Assembly (NCBI GenBank): GCA_014529385.2 | Contig: CM043962.1 | Coordinates: 47,943,098 to 48,007,097, forward strand | DNA: 64,000 nucleotides | DNA from: Adiantum capillus-veneris | Taxonomy: Eukaryota > Streptophyta > Polypodiopsida > Polypodiales > Pteridaceae | Direction of reading: 5' to 3' | In this document: in pieces, positions 1-12,344 of the stretch | How the letters are laid out: every line of letters begins with the position of its first letter | How positions within the stretch are numbered: the stretch's first letter is position 1 | The notes under the pieces: model-generated | The model's input: only the letters and a program-made list of their open reading frames with translations | Told to the model about the DNA's origin: nothing | The model's database searches: none | Program-made: the position numbers and the translations under genes

Positions 1-1198
1 ATGCTCTAAGTCACTCATACCCTGACGCATTAGTCTGTAGAAATCCCCCAAGTACCCGTTCTAGGCGGCCCATCAGATATTCCCCTATGCTCTATGTCTG
101 ACCTAGCTGATAGAGATTCTTTCTCAATTTTAACCTAATGGCAGGTGCATTGGTTGTTTTCCCAATTATGTGTCACGTTTGTGTGAGTGCACACACACAC
201 GCACATGGAACCTAAAAGTTCAGATATGTATATACCCTTCAAAGTGAAAAAAACTATGATTAAATTACATAAAAGACCAGACTAATTTCCATTTTATTTC
301 AAAGAAAAGAGATAGGCAAAATAAACTTCACAAACTCTGTTGAATCATATTCATTGGTGTTGTTGACGCCAAGGATTTGAGACAATGGCAAGACGGATTC
401 CTAAACCTCAGAATCTTTACTCCAACTTACACATAAGACAAAGGTGAAATTTCTTAATTCCTAAGCTCCATCAAAAGAGGAGTAGCTATACCAAGTATGC
501 AAAGAAATGAGAGCATATCTGTCTCTCATAAACAATAAAGCCCAAGAATTGATGCAGAAGAAATTGCCGCATAGGAGAGAAGCCTTGTCAGATAGTCAAC
601 AAAAGATTTGGTGTTTCACAGCAAAAAATGCAACCATATATAAATTCCTTGGATTTTAATACTCCTATAATTTGATGTGGGAGCATACAATTATTTTATC
701 CCTGATAATAGGAAACCTTAGACAAATAAATGCATGCAACTTGTCATCCTAAATTGTAGGAAACCTCACTGAGGTATTCATTCCAAACAATCGTAACCTC
801 CTACAAGCAAAGCAATGCTGTATGACTTTCTTATGTTCATAGACAAGAAAAAGGAGAGAAGAGTACCTGGTGATGATGGAAGGCTGATGTTCGAGGGATG
901 AATAGACGCGTCGGAACAGGAGGGGCCTGAAGCAAAAAGCTGAGAGAGAGTCGAGCGGGGGTGCGTTGGCGCTGGGCCGCAGTGGTCCGCAAATACGGCC
1001 CATGAAAGAAGGCCAGTTGAAGGTTTTTGGTGCTCTCCTGGGCTGGAGTGGCGTAGTGGAGACGACACGCATTCTTGGAATCATTGACATCAAGCCCACC
1101 ATTTTGTCTCTGCTGTAGTGCAGCCTAGCATAATGTTAGCGTTCCTCACCTCGCACTGCGCAGTGTACAATAAGCACGGGCTGCTCCATTCAAAACAC
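1..1198. other. No recognisable gene
   Basis: I see no coding or RNA feature here. There is a short (CA)n run near 186-200. Minus-strand frames at 749-1102 overlap one another, have no recognisable motif and are not supported as genes. Confidence 0.5.
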
Positions 1199-1202
1199 AA
1201 CA

Positions 1203-2498
1203 TTTAAACTTACAGAAAAATACCCTCAAATTTGGGGAAATTCCCAAAATACCCTCGTATCAATTTTAGATAGATTGCTCCAAATTTTGCATAGTTTAGA
1301 ATTTTTGACAATAGAGACCTATCTTTACGGATAAAAAATTTCACCAATGAGCTCAAACCATTTCAACTCAAGAGCTCTCAGTGCCATCCAAAATCCCAGT
1401 TCTATTCTCTTTGGTTGAGCAAGAACTACTCTACCTTGCACTACTGGCAACTACGTTATTTTATTCCATCACTAGGTGGAACCTTTGCAAATTCTGTTTT
1501 GGTGCACAAATCACCTTTGTCCATGCCAATCAAAAATTCGAAGGCATCAGGGCATGGCTCGAACTCGGACAACAAGGAGTTCAACTCAAGTCACATTCAC
1601 ATGACCACCTTGCCAAGCCTGCGGATGGCCTCAGTGAATCCAATTTTGTAAAAAAAAACACAACCCCTTGCAGTGACGCAACCCCTCCCCAACGCTTCAC
1701 TTGCAGCCACGCAAGTCCTCTACTACGCACCGCATCCTGCCCCCGTATTGCTTGGATGCCGCCACTTTGGACCCTGCCCGTCTCCATGTACACCACTTGC
1801 CTTCCTCATTTCTCTCTCCCCCTTTAGACTTTAATTCCAGCACATCTCACTTGATTCTTGGCCTTTTTTTCAATTTGTCCCACTTGGTACCCCCTACTCT
1901 TCCTATGAAGAATTGCAAAAAGAGAAGTGTTTGGAAATGTTTGCAAGAAAACATGCGATATTTTGGGAATTTTTGAAATTTGAGGGGTTTGCGCCTACAA
2001 TCTTTGAAAAGCAATCAATTAGTGGAATCTACGCGAGATTTTGTTTATGATTGAAAAGCAAAAGGAAAGAGGTGTCAAGTGTGGATGAACATGGGAGTGA
2101 GCAACTAATAGGCAATGTGTGCACATTGGTTTGGTGGGGGGGGGGGGGGGGGGGGGGGGGGGGAGATAGGTAGTGTGAGGACGATGAGAGCAATAATACC
2201 ACGTCACTAGACGAGGGATCGGGAGGGATTACGGAGTTTCTTTTTTTCTATATTAAAGGGGTGAGTTGGCATCAATGAAACCACCTAAACAAGGTGGTTA
2301 GCGCGAAGACTTTGAATTAGGTGTGTCTGAGTCCGAATTCCATTATTGAATGCCAATTTTGTTGTTATATGTGCTACTGCTATTAGAGGCATGAACAAAT
2401 CTGGGAAGATTCTCTATAATAAAATATGGAGCGAGGGGTATTTTGATAATTTTCCCAAATATCAAATATCAAGGATATTTTTGTCATTTTTTCCTTAA
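1203..2498. mobile_element. Candidate TIR-bounded non-autonomous DNA element
   Basis: The segment at 1203-1258 and the segment at 2432-2498 are imperfect inverted copies of each other. Each carries runs resembling CGAGGGTATTTT, a block with TTTCCCCAAAT or TTTTCCCAAAT, and an outer end resembling TTTAAAC. They bound about 1.3 kb with no coding capacity. No clear target-site duplication is visible outside the arms, so the superfamily cannot be given. Chance resemblance of AT-rich blocks is the main alternative. Confidence 0.3.
2136..2163. repeat. Poly-G tract (28 G)
   Basis: An uninterrupted run of 28 G lies inside the candidate TIR element. The proline-rich minus-strand frame it generates is not a gene. 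The exact length could be affected by sequencing error. Confidence 0.85.
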
Positions 2499-2520
2499 AC
2501 ATAAAAGGCATTTCGTGTTT

Positions 2521-2680
2521 GATCTTGTTTCTCGTTCTCATGCTTTAGAGTCTACATGACTTCCACTCCAAGGAGGGATCAATGGTCCCTATGATTGTTC
2601 GATCTTGTTTCTCATTCTCATGCTCTAGAATCTACATGACTTCCACTCCAAGGAGGGATCAATGGTCCCTATGATTGTGT
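2521..2680. repeat. Tandem duplication, 80-bp unit x2
   Basis: Units 2521-2600 and 2601-2680 match except for a few substitutions. Each contains GATCTTGTTTCTC and GGAGGGATCAATGGTCCC. No coding capacity is evident. Confidence 0.85.
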
Positions 2681-3205
2681 GTCCTTCCTATCTACAATGA
2701 CCAAAGGAAAATGGGATCAATGGTGAAGCCAACCTGAAAGGGGAGAGATGGAGAATGGTCTTCTTGTCCCTATCATGTTGATACGCTTGTGTTCACGCAT
2801 TCGTCTTCGCCATTCAGAGTGGCCTTGAACTACGATATCAAAGAGGGTGTTTTGAGGAGTTTGCAACAAGATCTTCAGATAGTGTGTCAAAGAATTGGGA
2901 TTAAAGTGAAATGAAAATTACAGATTAACTAGAATAGTCAATCAATTGTGTAACATTAATTATATTCGAGCATAACAATTGTAAGCATTAACTTAGATTC
3001 AATTGTGAAAGCGTCACATACATGTATTGAACATACCGGAAACAACAAGATGAACAACTTTGTAGTTCAAAATATTTTCATTTAAGGACCGTAAGAGGGA
3101 TATTCCTTCATTTTTTTGCAAGGCTGTGCTAGAGAGAGCAAGGAAACTTTTGTCTTCCTATCTCTTGAAGCTCCATGTAATCCTCATCCAAAATGAAGCC
3201 CTTTA

Positions 3206-3297
3206 TGAAGCCTAGGGAACTGCTTGCTTGGATTCACTGTCCAACCTCCTATATATATAGCCCTTGGCATGAATCCCCGGTCCACACTGGTAGCCAA
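3206..3297 (-). repeat. Family A left (3') LTR, shortened
   Basis: This stretch matches the right LTR at 8298-8439 in its outer part: CTTGCTTGGATTCAC, CATATATATAGCCCTTGG in closely similar form, and GAATCCCC. It lacks about 50 bp at its inner end before the C-rich tract. The divergence from the right LTR indicates an old insertion. Confidence 0.6.
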
Positions 3298-3871
3298 CCC
3301 CCCCTTGGAGAAGTGTTTTCGTCTTCAAAAGCAAAAGTGGGAAACTTCTTCTTAAGAACACTAATGTGTTACACAGTGGCATCTTTCATGGATCCAGCTG
3401 TGTATGTGACTGGAACATGGTTCTATGGGAGGTTCAACAAAACCATAAATAACATCTTGATTTTCCACATTGTTGTCCCTCTGCAACCATCTTGGAGTAA
3501 CCGTCTCATATACAACATAGCGTATAAACTCCATTTAGAACTCTCTTGAGTATGCTAAACGAGTTATCACAACTAAGATGTACCCGAAAGAGTACCTCTT
3601 GCACTTTCCATGAAAGTAACTTGCTGACGTAACTCATCAACCAAGTTTAAGTCCTTGACTTGTTCTCTTCTCGTATTAGTAAACAGCCTCACCATAACCA
3701 GTGGTCAAGGTTGTAAACTTGCTTTAATTTATAGTAAGCAAATTCAAACTAAATCAATGCATGCTTACTAATTGGATTGCTTTGTGCTAACGTACGCACT
3801 TTCATATCCTTTAACACAAGATTACGCTTTGTAACCCACCTAATTTGCCTATCCTTTGTGGATAATGGTAG

Positions 3872-3959
3872 TAGCATAACTGTTGTAATCTACCTATCCC
3901 CTTGGATACTGACAGTAGCATAACTGTTGGAATCTGCCTATCCCCTTGGATACTGACAG
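3872..3959. repeat. Tandem duplication, 44-bp unit x2
   Basis: Units 3872-3915 and 3916-3959 are near identical (two differences), each starting TAGCATAACTGTTG and ending GGATACTGACAG. They lie inside family A copy 1. Confidence 0.85.
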
Positions 3960-5878
3960 TAGTGAGGTGTTTGAGATTCCCCACGATTTACAGCAGACAG
4001 TCTTCCAAATAACTGGTAAATAAATGACTGTCATGAATAACCATCTTGGTTAACTTGAAAGATCCACAAGCACCCAAACCGAGCCATAACCTCTATTGGT
4101 GTTTGGTAGATCCAAACATAATCTCATACAGATACTACACAGAGTGCAAAATGCTTCATAGCACTAAGGTGATGAATATGCATGCCGCTCCAAATCAGCC
4201 TTTGCTAAACACTAGAGCCCATAAGACCTAGTGTACATGCATTTAGCAAAAAACAAATCCGAACCTGCATATCCATGATCATACTTGCCAATACTTATGG
4301 CGGATGTGATGCTCCTAGCACACATTAGAGAGGAGTGCAAATAGGTCTAAAGAGAAACTAAATACTTTCTACTGCAATCATTTGCAAGCCTTGCTGAAAT
4401 ATTTGAACCATAATAGAAGGTGGAACATTAATCACTTCCACGTACAGACAATGAAACCTTTTCATTAACAACGCATAGCCTGGCTATATGCATAAACAAC
4501 CAGTCGTTAATGTTGTTAAGCAGTACTTGTACCTTAACAAGTCATTTTGAGTATCCAACAATTTCTGGCCTATAAAACGGATTCAATCAGCACCTAGGGA
4601 CTTTGTTGTGACACATAATTGAAGTAGCGGTGCCAGTGTCAATCCCAGAGACTCATATTTGCCACATGTGGAATATGTCTCATGTAAAAATGTCTGAAAA
4701 AAGAACATCCGTCAAGTACAAGATGTACTTGGGTGTGGAAGTAACTGTAAACACGCATGTGATGTGCGTGAGAGAGACCCTCATTATCCATGCTCCACAC
4801 TAGCTAAACCAAACTCCTTGAGTTCCTAGACCATGTTGTATTCCATGTGACAACATGTGCCAAATCAAACCCTACAAGTGGGTCCATAACTGCGTAATAC
4901 AAAAACTTATTGTGGACTCTATATCCCAAATTTCTTCGCTCGTACATGAACTTGTCATCTCGTTGACGAGAAAAAATGGATGAAAACATGGAAGTTTATT
5001 CATCCAACTTGAAAAAATCAAGCAAAGCATATGCAAAAATGGAAATAAACCAAACCATATACTTACTTGGAGGTTGAACAGAGTGTTCACTTACCTGTAG
5101 TCAAAGGCACCTACCCAAATTTCTTGCATGCAAAGGCTTGGGAGCTCTAATTGAACATTAGTGATGTGCAAGTAGTATATGCACATGTAACCTTGGGTGT
5201 TGCCCTTGCAATCCAAACCCCTTGGTTAAAATCGACTAGCAACTAGCAACTAGCAATATATGAATTCAACTTTGGAAGTTGAAATTATCCACTACCCCTT
5301 GGCAGCTTATGGACTTCTTTTCTTGAAAGTGCAAGTGTGATGGGTCCAAGAATTGACCATCAACACTTTAATAAGTAATTGGTAATATCACGAGCTGGGT
5401 CTTACCCCAAAACTGTACTCGTATAGACACTCTTAGTGCTATAGATAAAATAGAAGATCCACTCAAGTTTGATCGTATTCACCACTGGAGCTTCTCTAGA
5501 CCCAAAAATCCATAATCTTGGGTTGTTGTGAATAGCCGTGTTGTCTGAAATGCGTGCTCCATCTATACACCTTAGTAGAGAGAAGTCTTTACGAGTTTAA
5601 GTCTTTCAAAAACTCAACGTGATTTTCACATGACAATGTGTAATGTTAAAATAATGCCCAAATAATCACTAATGGCAAGACTCTGGCTTGTCCATTAGAA
5701 TCGATGGGTAATCAACTAAATAGGACTATTCGATCACTGATAAATTACAAACAGATGGCTCTTAGCCATTCCAAAATAGGTGGCAAGAGATGGCTCTTAG
5801 CCCTTCCTGTTTTACTGTATTGACATATGGAGATGTCAATAAAATTAAGCCTAGTTTTACCTTTCCCGCATAGAAGTT

Positions 5879-5882
<4 letters not shown>

Positions 5883-5937
<55 letters not shown>
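5883..5937. repeat. (AG)n microsatellite
   Basis: About 27 uninterrupted AG units lie inside family A copy 1. Confidence 0.95.
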
Positions 5938-5940
<3 letters not shown>

Positions 5941-7009
5941 TTGGGCTGAGGAAAACCCCTTATTCTAATGTGTTGTATGCCCTTGAAAATGCTCCAGTGT
6001 AGACCATGTATCTGTCATAGCTTATCCTATAAGCGTATAGCAGTGTGCGTGTACAACGCTCTTGTAGAGAGAGGTACCAAAATTCACATATGGACCCACC
6101 TAACTTATATGTGGTCATGATTGTACCAAGGTGAAGTAGGTATAGTACTTTGCCATCAAATAAACATAAAAAAAATTTTAAGATAGCAATAACATATCTC
6201 GTCTTTGACATAGTAGCTATTGCAATAGCGGAAGCATAAATAGTAATGAAATGAGATTATGTCAATCTCATTGGCATGCCATGCACGCACAGATGTAAGC
6301 CCTTGGCGACATTGATAGCCTCTACCAATTGAGTCGATACAGGCATGGACACATCACAATTTTCTCTTGTCTTACGTAAATTGTTAGCTTATATCCGCAC
6401 ATTGCCGAAAGCCCAGGACTGTGTGCGAATGTCGTTGAGTTGAAGTCATCGGCATGATCATGGCATGAGTTAGAAGCCTTGTGTCTCATAAATTGTGTCA
6501 AAGCACTTTGCTTTGTACAATAGGCAATCGTTGCCAACTTTAAAGAAAACGTAAAATTGTATCTTGGTTGCACGGTTGTGGCAAGTTGTCTTGAGTTTGG
6601 TAAAATAAAACTTGCTGGAATTTGGCTCTTAGCCATATCTACTACGGAAGAGAATGTTGTTGCATACGCCATATATAGTCACTTGTGATGTAAAAACCTG
6701 TTATTAGCATACTCCAAACCTTTGGAAACCATTATGCCAAATGTCGAAAGGGAAGCCGTGCTTCACGTAAGTACTCATGGAGTGCTTGTGCTCATAGCTA
6801 ATAGATGCTCCCATTGACACATATGTGTCCAAGTAGAGAAGAATCGACCTTGTCGAAATTTCATAAAGAAAGAAAGCATCATTGTAACATGTATGATATC
6901 TTGAATGAATATGCTATAACTAAAAGGGTTCTTTGAAAGGGTAAATAACCACTAGAGAGCATGCAAGAAAATTGATTGACTATTTAGTATCAAAATCCAT
7001 CAAAAAGAC

Positions 7010-7343
7010 CTATGAATCCAGTACCTGGGGACAATGTTTCCATTGATACTGTCCCATACAATTGAAACATAACTTTTGCAATTTGGCTTTCTGAAAGTCG
7101 AATGTGGAAAGTCTCCTCTTTGCCACCTTGGTGGAGTCTGGTTCGACGACTCCCACAAGTGTAGATATTGTAGCCTGTGGGATGCACGAGATGGTCAGCT
7201 CGATAAGGTGATCCACCTTTGTAGCAAGCAATTGGGCACGAACCGCCAATTTGAAACCGTTCTTCAAACTTTTGAAAGTCACGTCGTGTGACGTAGTCTT
7301 TATCGTCGATTAAATTACTAGTATCCTTAGAAATGTCAAGCAC
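7010..7343 (-). pseudogene. gag-like remnant with degenerate zinc knuckle
   Basis: Two overlapping minus-strand frames (7343 leftwards and 7282 leftwards) together resemble the C-terminal part of a Ty3/gypsy Gag. The first carries VTRRDFQKFEERFQ. The second ends with KLCFNCMGQYQWKHCPQ, which resembles the gypsy knuckle C-F-x-C followed by H-x-C. The frame change between them and the absence of an upstream capsid domain indicate decay. The position near the PBS side of family A copy 1 (its 5' side) agrees with a gag origin. Similarity is short, so the call is tentative. Confidence 0.3.
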
Positions 7344-7953
7344 ACTCTGAGGAGGAGGAGTAGGTGCTCACGAAGGAAGTTCAAAGTTTTTAAAAGAAAA
7401 TTCTCAAAAAGTTTCGTATTTAAAAAGTCGATGAGGAATCCATGACGGGGTTGTGTGGTGCTAGCAAATAAAGGGAAGAATATCAGAAGAATACCTTGAT
7501 TCCAAAAGAGGTCGCAACCTTAATATGCACCGTTGGCCGTCGATAATTAGCCGTGCTAGTTACTCCTTCAAATCATAAATAGTTATTGGAAGAAATCATA
7601 ACGGATTCAATTCAATATTATCGAACTTCCCTTGATCTGTCGGTTGTTGGGTATATCCCAAACCGGTGGTGCTTGATGCCAAAGCAGAATTTTGAGAGGT
7701 GTCCGACACCTCAACTCTGTAGATTTGCCGAGTTTGCAAAAAATAAAGTTAATTGATTTTCCTTAGACGCCTTGACTCCGAGTTCGTGATTTTTTGCATC
7801 TCAAACGAAGCTCAACCAAATACCATCGGAGAATTGTAGAGGAGTTGGGGTGTTGTTGTTGGTACCCGCCCTTGATGGAATTAAGTCCTAAGGCCCTTGA
7901 TTTTTGTGCGAACCCAAAAGCTTCAACTGAAGCGATGGCGGACAAAGAAGAGT

Positions 7954-7960
<7 letters not shown>

Positions 7961-8010
<50 letters not shown>
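7961..8010. repeat. (AG)n microsatellite
   Basis: About 25 AG units sit in what would be the 5' internal region of family A copy 1. The minus-strand frame rich in Ser-Leu that spans it is a repeat artefact. Confidence 0.95.
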
Positions 8011-8015
<5 letters not shown>

Positions 8016-8282
8016 GCTAGCGGATTGTGTATAGCTCGCCTTGCCTTGCGCCAAGGTCGAGCTTTGCTCCCCTTGGCTTCGCGACCCTGTTGCGCTCTTC
8101 TGCACTCAATTTGGCGAGGGTCGAGTTTCTCCCCTCCTTGGCTCAAGGGCGCCTGCACATCGGATTTCCCCCTTCTTCCTCCTCGACTTCGTCCCCACCT
8201 GGCAAGAGGGGAGCTCCACGGCCCTATTGCATGCACACATGCAAAAGCATGAGAGGACCACACCTGCCTTGTACTACTTTTA

Positions 8283-8294
8283 GCTCTGATACCA
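8283..8294 (-). other. Primer-binding site, family A copy 1
   Basis: The plus strand reads GCTCTGATACCA, the complement of TGGTATCAGAGC, the usual plant LTR-element PBS matching initiator Met-tRNA. It lies 3 bp from the TG end of the LTR at 8298, which fixes the element's minus orientation. Confidence 0.75.
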
Positions 8295-8297
8295 ATA

Positions 8298-8439
8298 TGA
8301 AGCCCAGGGAACTACCTGCTTGGATTCACCACCCAACCTCCCATATATATAGCCCTTGGCCTGAATCCCCAGTCCACATTAACAGCTGGCCTCTTGGCCC
8401 AGGTCCTTGACCCATCCTGGGTATGCCCTTGGCATGACA
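8298..8439 (-). repeat. Family A right (5') LTR, 142 bp
   Basis: It begins TGAAGCCCAGGG next to the PBS and ends GGCATGACA on the plus strand, so on the minus strand it reads TGTCATGCC...GGGCTTCA (TG...CA). At 142 bp it is very short for an LTR. Confidence 0.65.
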
Positions 8440-9484
8440 CTCTTCATGCTCTTTTGAAGTCTCATCACCTTTTCTCTCTCTCTCCCACATAACTTTCCAT
8501 AGCTATGGTTGCTCAAGCTTTTACGTAATCAACTATATAGTTACTACTTCTTAATGCTTACATATCTTCTTTCCAACTTGATTCATTCTTAATCCCCGTA
8601 GATCCTATCACCTTTTTTAGAATTACTCATCTTACCTTCTCTTTTGCATGGGAGGCTTGTGGACCACATCCCTTATCTCCACATAGCTTTAGGTTGGCAT
8701 GTTTGGATAATAACACCTTAGTTCCCATTCCCACCTTTTGGTTAACCATAATGCCGATGTTCGAAGGCTTTCGGGATCCGTTTTGGACTCTCTTGGAATA
8801 AAAAATATCCCGTCCTCGTCCCCATAAAATCCCAATTGAATCCTTATCAAATTCCATTGGCACTTATGAAAAATGAATTCAAATTTTACAACTCTTTAGT
8901 TCATGAACACATTCCTTTGCCCATTATGCATAATTGGCCCTTTTCTATTTTTACTTTCTCTCACTAGAATGGAAAATTCTAGGTTAAGTAGACCAAAAAT
9001 GAAATTTGGTGACATTATCCCACTCTTGAAACCTTAGTCATCCTCGACTATGATTCTAATCGAAAGAGGTATCTTTGGTCCATTGGCTTTTCAGGATCCA
9101 CTTTTAACACATTAGACATCGTTCCAAAGTAGATGACCAGTCTACTGGCACTTGGGAGAAAATTTGCGCAAGTACGTTTACTCTGTTAGCATGAGCACCT
9201 TTTTGTAGTAGTAGATTGTTAGTCTACTTGATACTCAAGAAAAATTCTGTAGTAGTAGATTGCAAATCTACTTGATACTCAAGAGAAATTCTACCACAAG
9301 TGTGCAACATTTGGTATGCATAAATATTACATTTAAACATCAATAAAGAACTTGAGACAACAGAGTTGAAAACAGAGAATCTTGCTCTTCTTCATTGCAA
9401 TTTTATTGAATACATCATGTAAAGACATTAGGGCTCTGTTTGCAATCCATTGTAGGTAGCTACAAGTGACATGCTATCCTTCAA
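8440..9484 (-). other. Non-coding tail of a Ty3/gypsy element (possible LTR)
   Basis: This stretch follows the integrase/chromodomain-like end at 9485 in the element's direction, where the 3' non-coding region and LTR would be expected. On the minus strand it carries AATAAAATTGCAATG, a plausible polyadenylation context. No second LTR or precise boundary was found. Confidence 0.3.
9204..9291. repeat. Tandem duplication, 44-bp unit x2
   Basis: Units 9204-9247 and 9248-9291 start TGTAGTAGTAGATTG and share CTACTTGATACTCAAGA. They differ at a few bases. Confidence 0.85.
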
Positions 9485-10331
9485 TTGTGGCTCTTGCATC
9501 CATTTAACATCTTCAAGAGGGTAGATTTAAATTCAATGAGATACTTATGTCGTACCTTACAATTGTGTAGCACCTTGTATTTGTGGCGGATGATATGCTT
9601 GGGTTGCAATATCTCTTCAACCCCTTCAAATTTTGAAGGATCTCTTGGTACTGGTTTTTGTGGTGGATCACCCTTATAGCCCTTTAGTACACTTACATGG
9701 AATGCATTATGGATTGGCCAATGAGAGGGTAGCTTAAGTTGTTAAGTTGTTTCATTGATTGGTTGTAATGGTCCATAATACCCGCGCGCTAATTATGCAT
9801 AGTAATTTTGATGACCTATCATTTCTCCATGCCAACGTTTTCATGTAGTGTGCCTTAAGTGAGCTTTGGGAAACTTTAAGAGAACCCACTTATTCTCATC
9901 GATCTGAAGATTTCTTCTATGCTTGTCAACACTAGCGTTGTGCTTTTACTTTGCAATAGAGATAGGTTCTTTGATCTTAGTGAAAGCCTCACGTAAGTCA
10001 CAACTATACTCACTAGCAGCAACAACGCGTTTTCAAAATGAGGGGGGACTTTTGACCTTCCTTCGGTTACCTCAAAAGGTGCTTTACCTATATAAGAATG
10101 TAGAGAATTGCTGTATGCATATTCTACCAAAGATAGTTTCTTCTCTCATTGGTTGTGTTGGTCTAATTCTATTACAGAAGCTTTGAGTAGATCAAGAACA
10201 ATAGAGTTCACAATTTCACTTTGCCTATTCATTTGAGGATGATAGGTTGAAGATAAATTGAGCTTTGTTCCAATATTATCAAAGAGTATATAGGCTCCTG
10301 GCCCGCTAAATATGGCACCCCTTGACCGCAT
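9485..10331 (-). pseudogene. Ty3/gypsy integrase C-terminal part, broken
   Basis: Reading leftwards from 10331, the first frame carries GTKLNLSSTYHPQMNRQSE, the conserved end of the gypsy integrase catalytic core around its final glutamate. After a stop near 10146 a second frame gives EYAYSNSLHSYIGKAPFEV, typical of the following segment. A third stretch at 9485-9699 gives HVSVLKGYKGDP, EILQPKHIIRHKYKVLHN and KVRHKYLIEFK, matching the region that in chromoviruses leads into the chromodomain. RT and RNase H are missing because the element is cut at 10331 by family A copy 2. Frames are broken by stops and shifts, so it is inactive. Confidence 0.8.
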
Positions 10332-12344
10332 GTAAGTCTTGGCCCTTGGCCTGCTCTATCTTACCCTAGGCCTGACAATACTCCCCCCTTGGAGAAGCAT
10401 TTTCATTCTCAAAAACAAAAGTGTTTGTGTGTTCAGAAGAACACTAATGTTTTCCACAGTGGCGTCCTTCATGGATTCAGATGTTCGTTTGATTGGAACA
10501 TGGTGAAATTGGAGGCTCAATGAAATCAAGAATAACATGTTGATTTTTCACATTGTTGTCGATTTGCAATTGTCTTGTGTAGTAGGCACATATCCAACAT
10601 AGCATGTAGATGTATAACTCACTTAGAGTATGCTAAACGAGTTATACAACTAAGATGCACCCAAAAGAGTACCTCTTTTCACTTTTTATGAAAGAAATTA
10701 GCTAACATAAGTCATCAACAAAGTATAACTCCTTGACTAGTTATCAATTTTCATCAGTAAACAACCCAACCATAACTAGTGTTCAAGGTTGAGAACGTGA
10801 CTTACACATCAAGAGACTAAACTCGGTCGCAAATATGCTTTACCTTATGGTAAGCAAACTCCAACTAGAGCGATACATGCTTTCTAATTGTATTGCTTGG
10901 TGCTGACATACGTGATTTGCATATCCTTTAGCACAAGATTACACTTGTAATCTGTCTATCCTCTTTGGATTAATGACAATATTGAGGTGTGTTTTCCAAT
11001 CGTCGTTTACAAGCAATCTTCCAAAATGATTGGTAAATAGGGATCACAATGCCTTACAACATGGTTGAGGAATAAACAATGTTATGAATAACCATCTTGG
11101 TTAACGTGAGAGAGCCACAAGCACCCAAACCGAGTCATCACCTCTATTGGTGATTGTTAGATCCATGTCATGAATGTGCATGCCGCTCCAAATCAGCCTT
11201 TGCTAAACACTAGGGCTCATAACACCTAGTGTGCATGCATTTAGCAAAAACAGATCCGAACCTGCATATCCATGATCATACTTGCCCATACTTATGGCGA
11301 ATATGATGCTCATAGCACCCATGAAAGAGCAGTGTAAATAGTTCTAAAAGGAAACTAAATACTTTCTATTGCAATCATTTGCAAGTCGTGCTGAAACATT
11401 TGAACCATAATAGAATGTGAAACATAAGTCACTTCTAGGTAGAAACAATGAAACTTTTGCATTAACAACACACAACCTTGCTATATGCATAAACAACCAT
11501 TCGTTAATGTTTTTTAGTAGCATTTTTCACCTTAATAAGTTGTTCTAAGTACCCGACAATTCTTGGCCACTGAAATTGTTCCCAATACCACGTGCTGAAA
11601 ATGTTCTACAGAAAGAATTTGACCATCACAAGGACTTTGTCGCGACACATAATTGAAATAACGGGTGCCAGTGTCAGTCTTAAAGACTCATATTCTCCAC
11701 ATGTGGAATTTGTCTCAAATAAGGATGTCTAAAAAAAGAAAATCCTTCAAGGACCAGATGAACTCAAATATGGAGGTGATTGCAAACAATATGCATAGTG
11801 ACATGAGCGAGAGGGACCCTCATATATTGTGCTCCACACTGGCTAAACCAAACTCCATGAGTTCCTGGACCATGTTGCACGCTGTGTGACTAACAAACGT
11901 ACTAGAAAAACCCTACCATATATGTAGGTCTATAACTTTTGCAATAGGGAACGAATTCAGGATGGTATCATAATGAACAGTGAAGTGACAGGTTGCCAAA
12001 GTGGTTCTTGAAACACTACTTTCCAAAAATGAAATCCACTTACACAACCTTATTGTGTGGATGAAAACCTTCTAGATTATGCATCCCTCTTGCAAAGCGT
12101 AAGCAAACGTAGGTGGAAATAAAATTGAACCAAAAACATAAACTTACAATGAGGTGGAAAATACCTTATACTTACCCAAAGGTCAAGTGGATATTTCAAC
12201 ATGTAAGAATACATTATCCAAATTCTTTTGACCTACTAATCACTAAACATAGACATTAGTGAAGCTAAATAAACTTAAACTATTAATCTTGGGTGTTGCC
12301 TTAACAATCTGAACCCTTTGGTATATCTTGCCAATCCAAGTCCT

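Larger units (their letters stand above)
3206..8439 (-). mobile_element. Family A LTR retrotransposon, copy 1, short LTRs
   Basis: The element runs on the minus strand. On the plus strand the order is a left LTR starting TGAAGCCTAGGG (3206), a C-rich tract (complement of the polypurine tract, 3298-3304), about 5 kb of interior, the complement of the PBS TGGTATCAGAGC (8283-8294), and a right LTR starting TGAAGCCCAGGG and ending GGCATGACA (8298-8439). The 142-bp right LTR holds a TATATATA box. No RT, integrase or RNase H is recognisable; only a gag-like zinc-knuckle fragment near 7.0-7.3 kb hints at coding origin. A second copy lies at 10.3-14.4 kb. It looks like a non-autonomous or heavily decayed element. 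No target duplication was confirmed. Confidence 0.6.

Noticed and set aside
749-1102. 117-codon minus-strand frame
   Set aside because: No motif, an overlapping frame of similar length and no splice or promoter context.
2019-2207. Proline-rich minus-strand frame
   Set aside because: It is generated by the 28-G tract.
6842-6860. Shared CGACCTTGTCGAA between 6.84 kb and 41.98 kb as proof of family A homology
   Set aside because: The orientation is opposite to that predicted from the LTRs, and the match is short and partly self-complementary.
8283-8294. tRNA gene at TGGTATCAGAGC sites (also 41665, 53606, 63801)
   Set aside because: Only the 12-nt primer-binding match is present, without tRNA arms; each sits at an LTR end.
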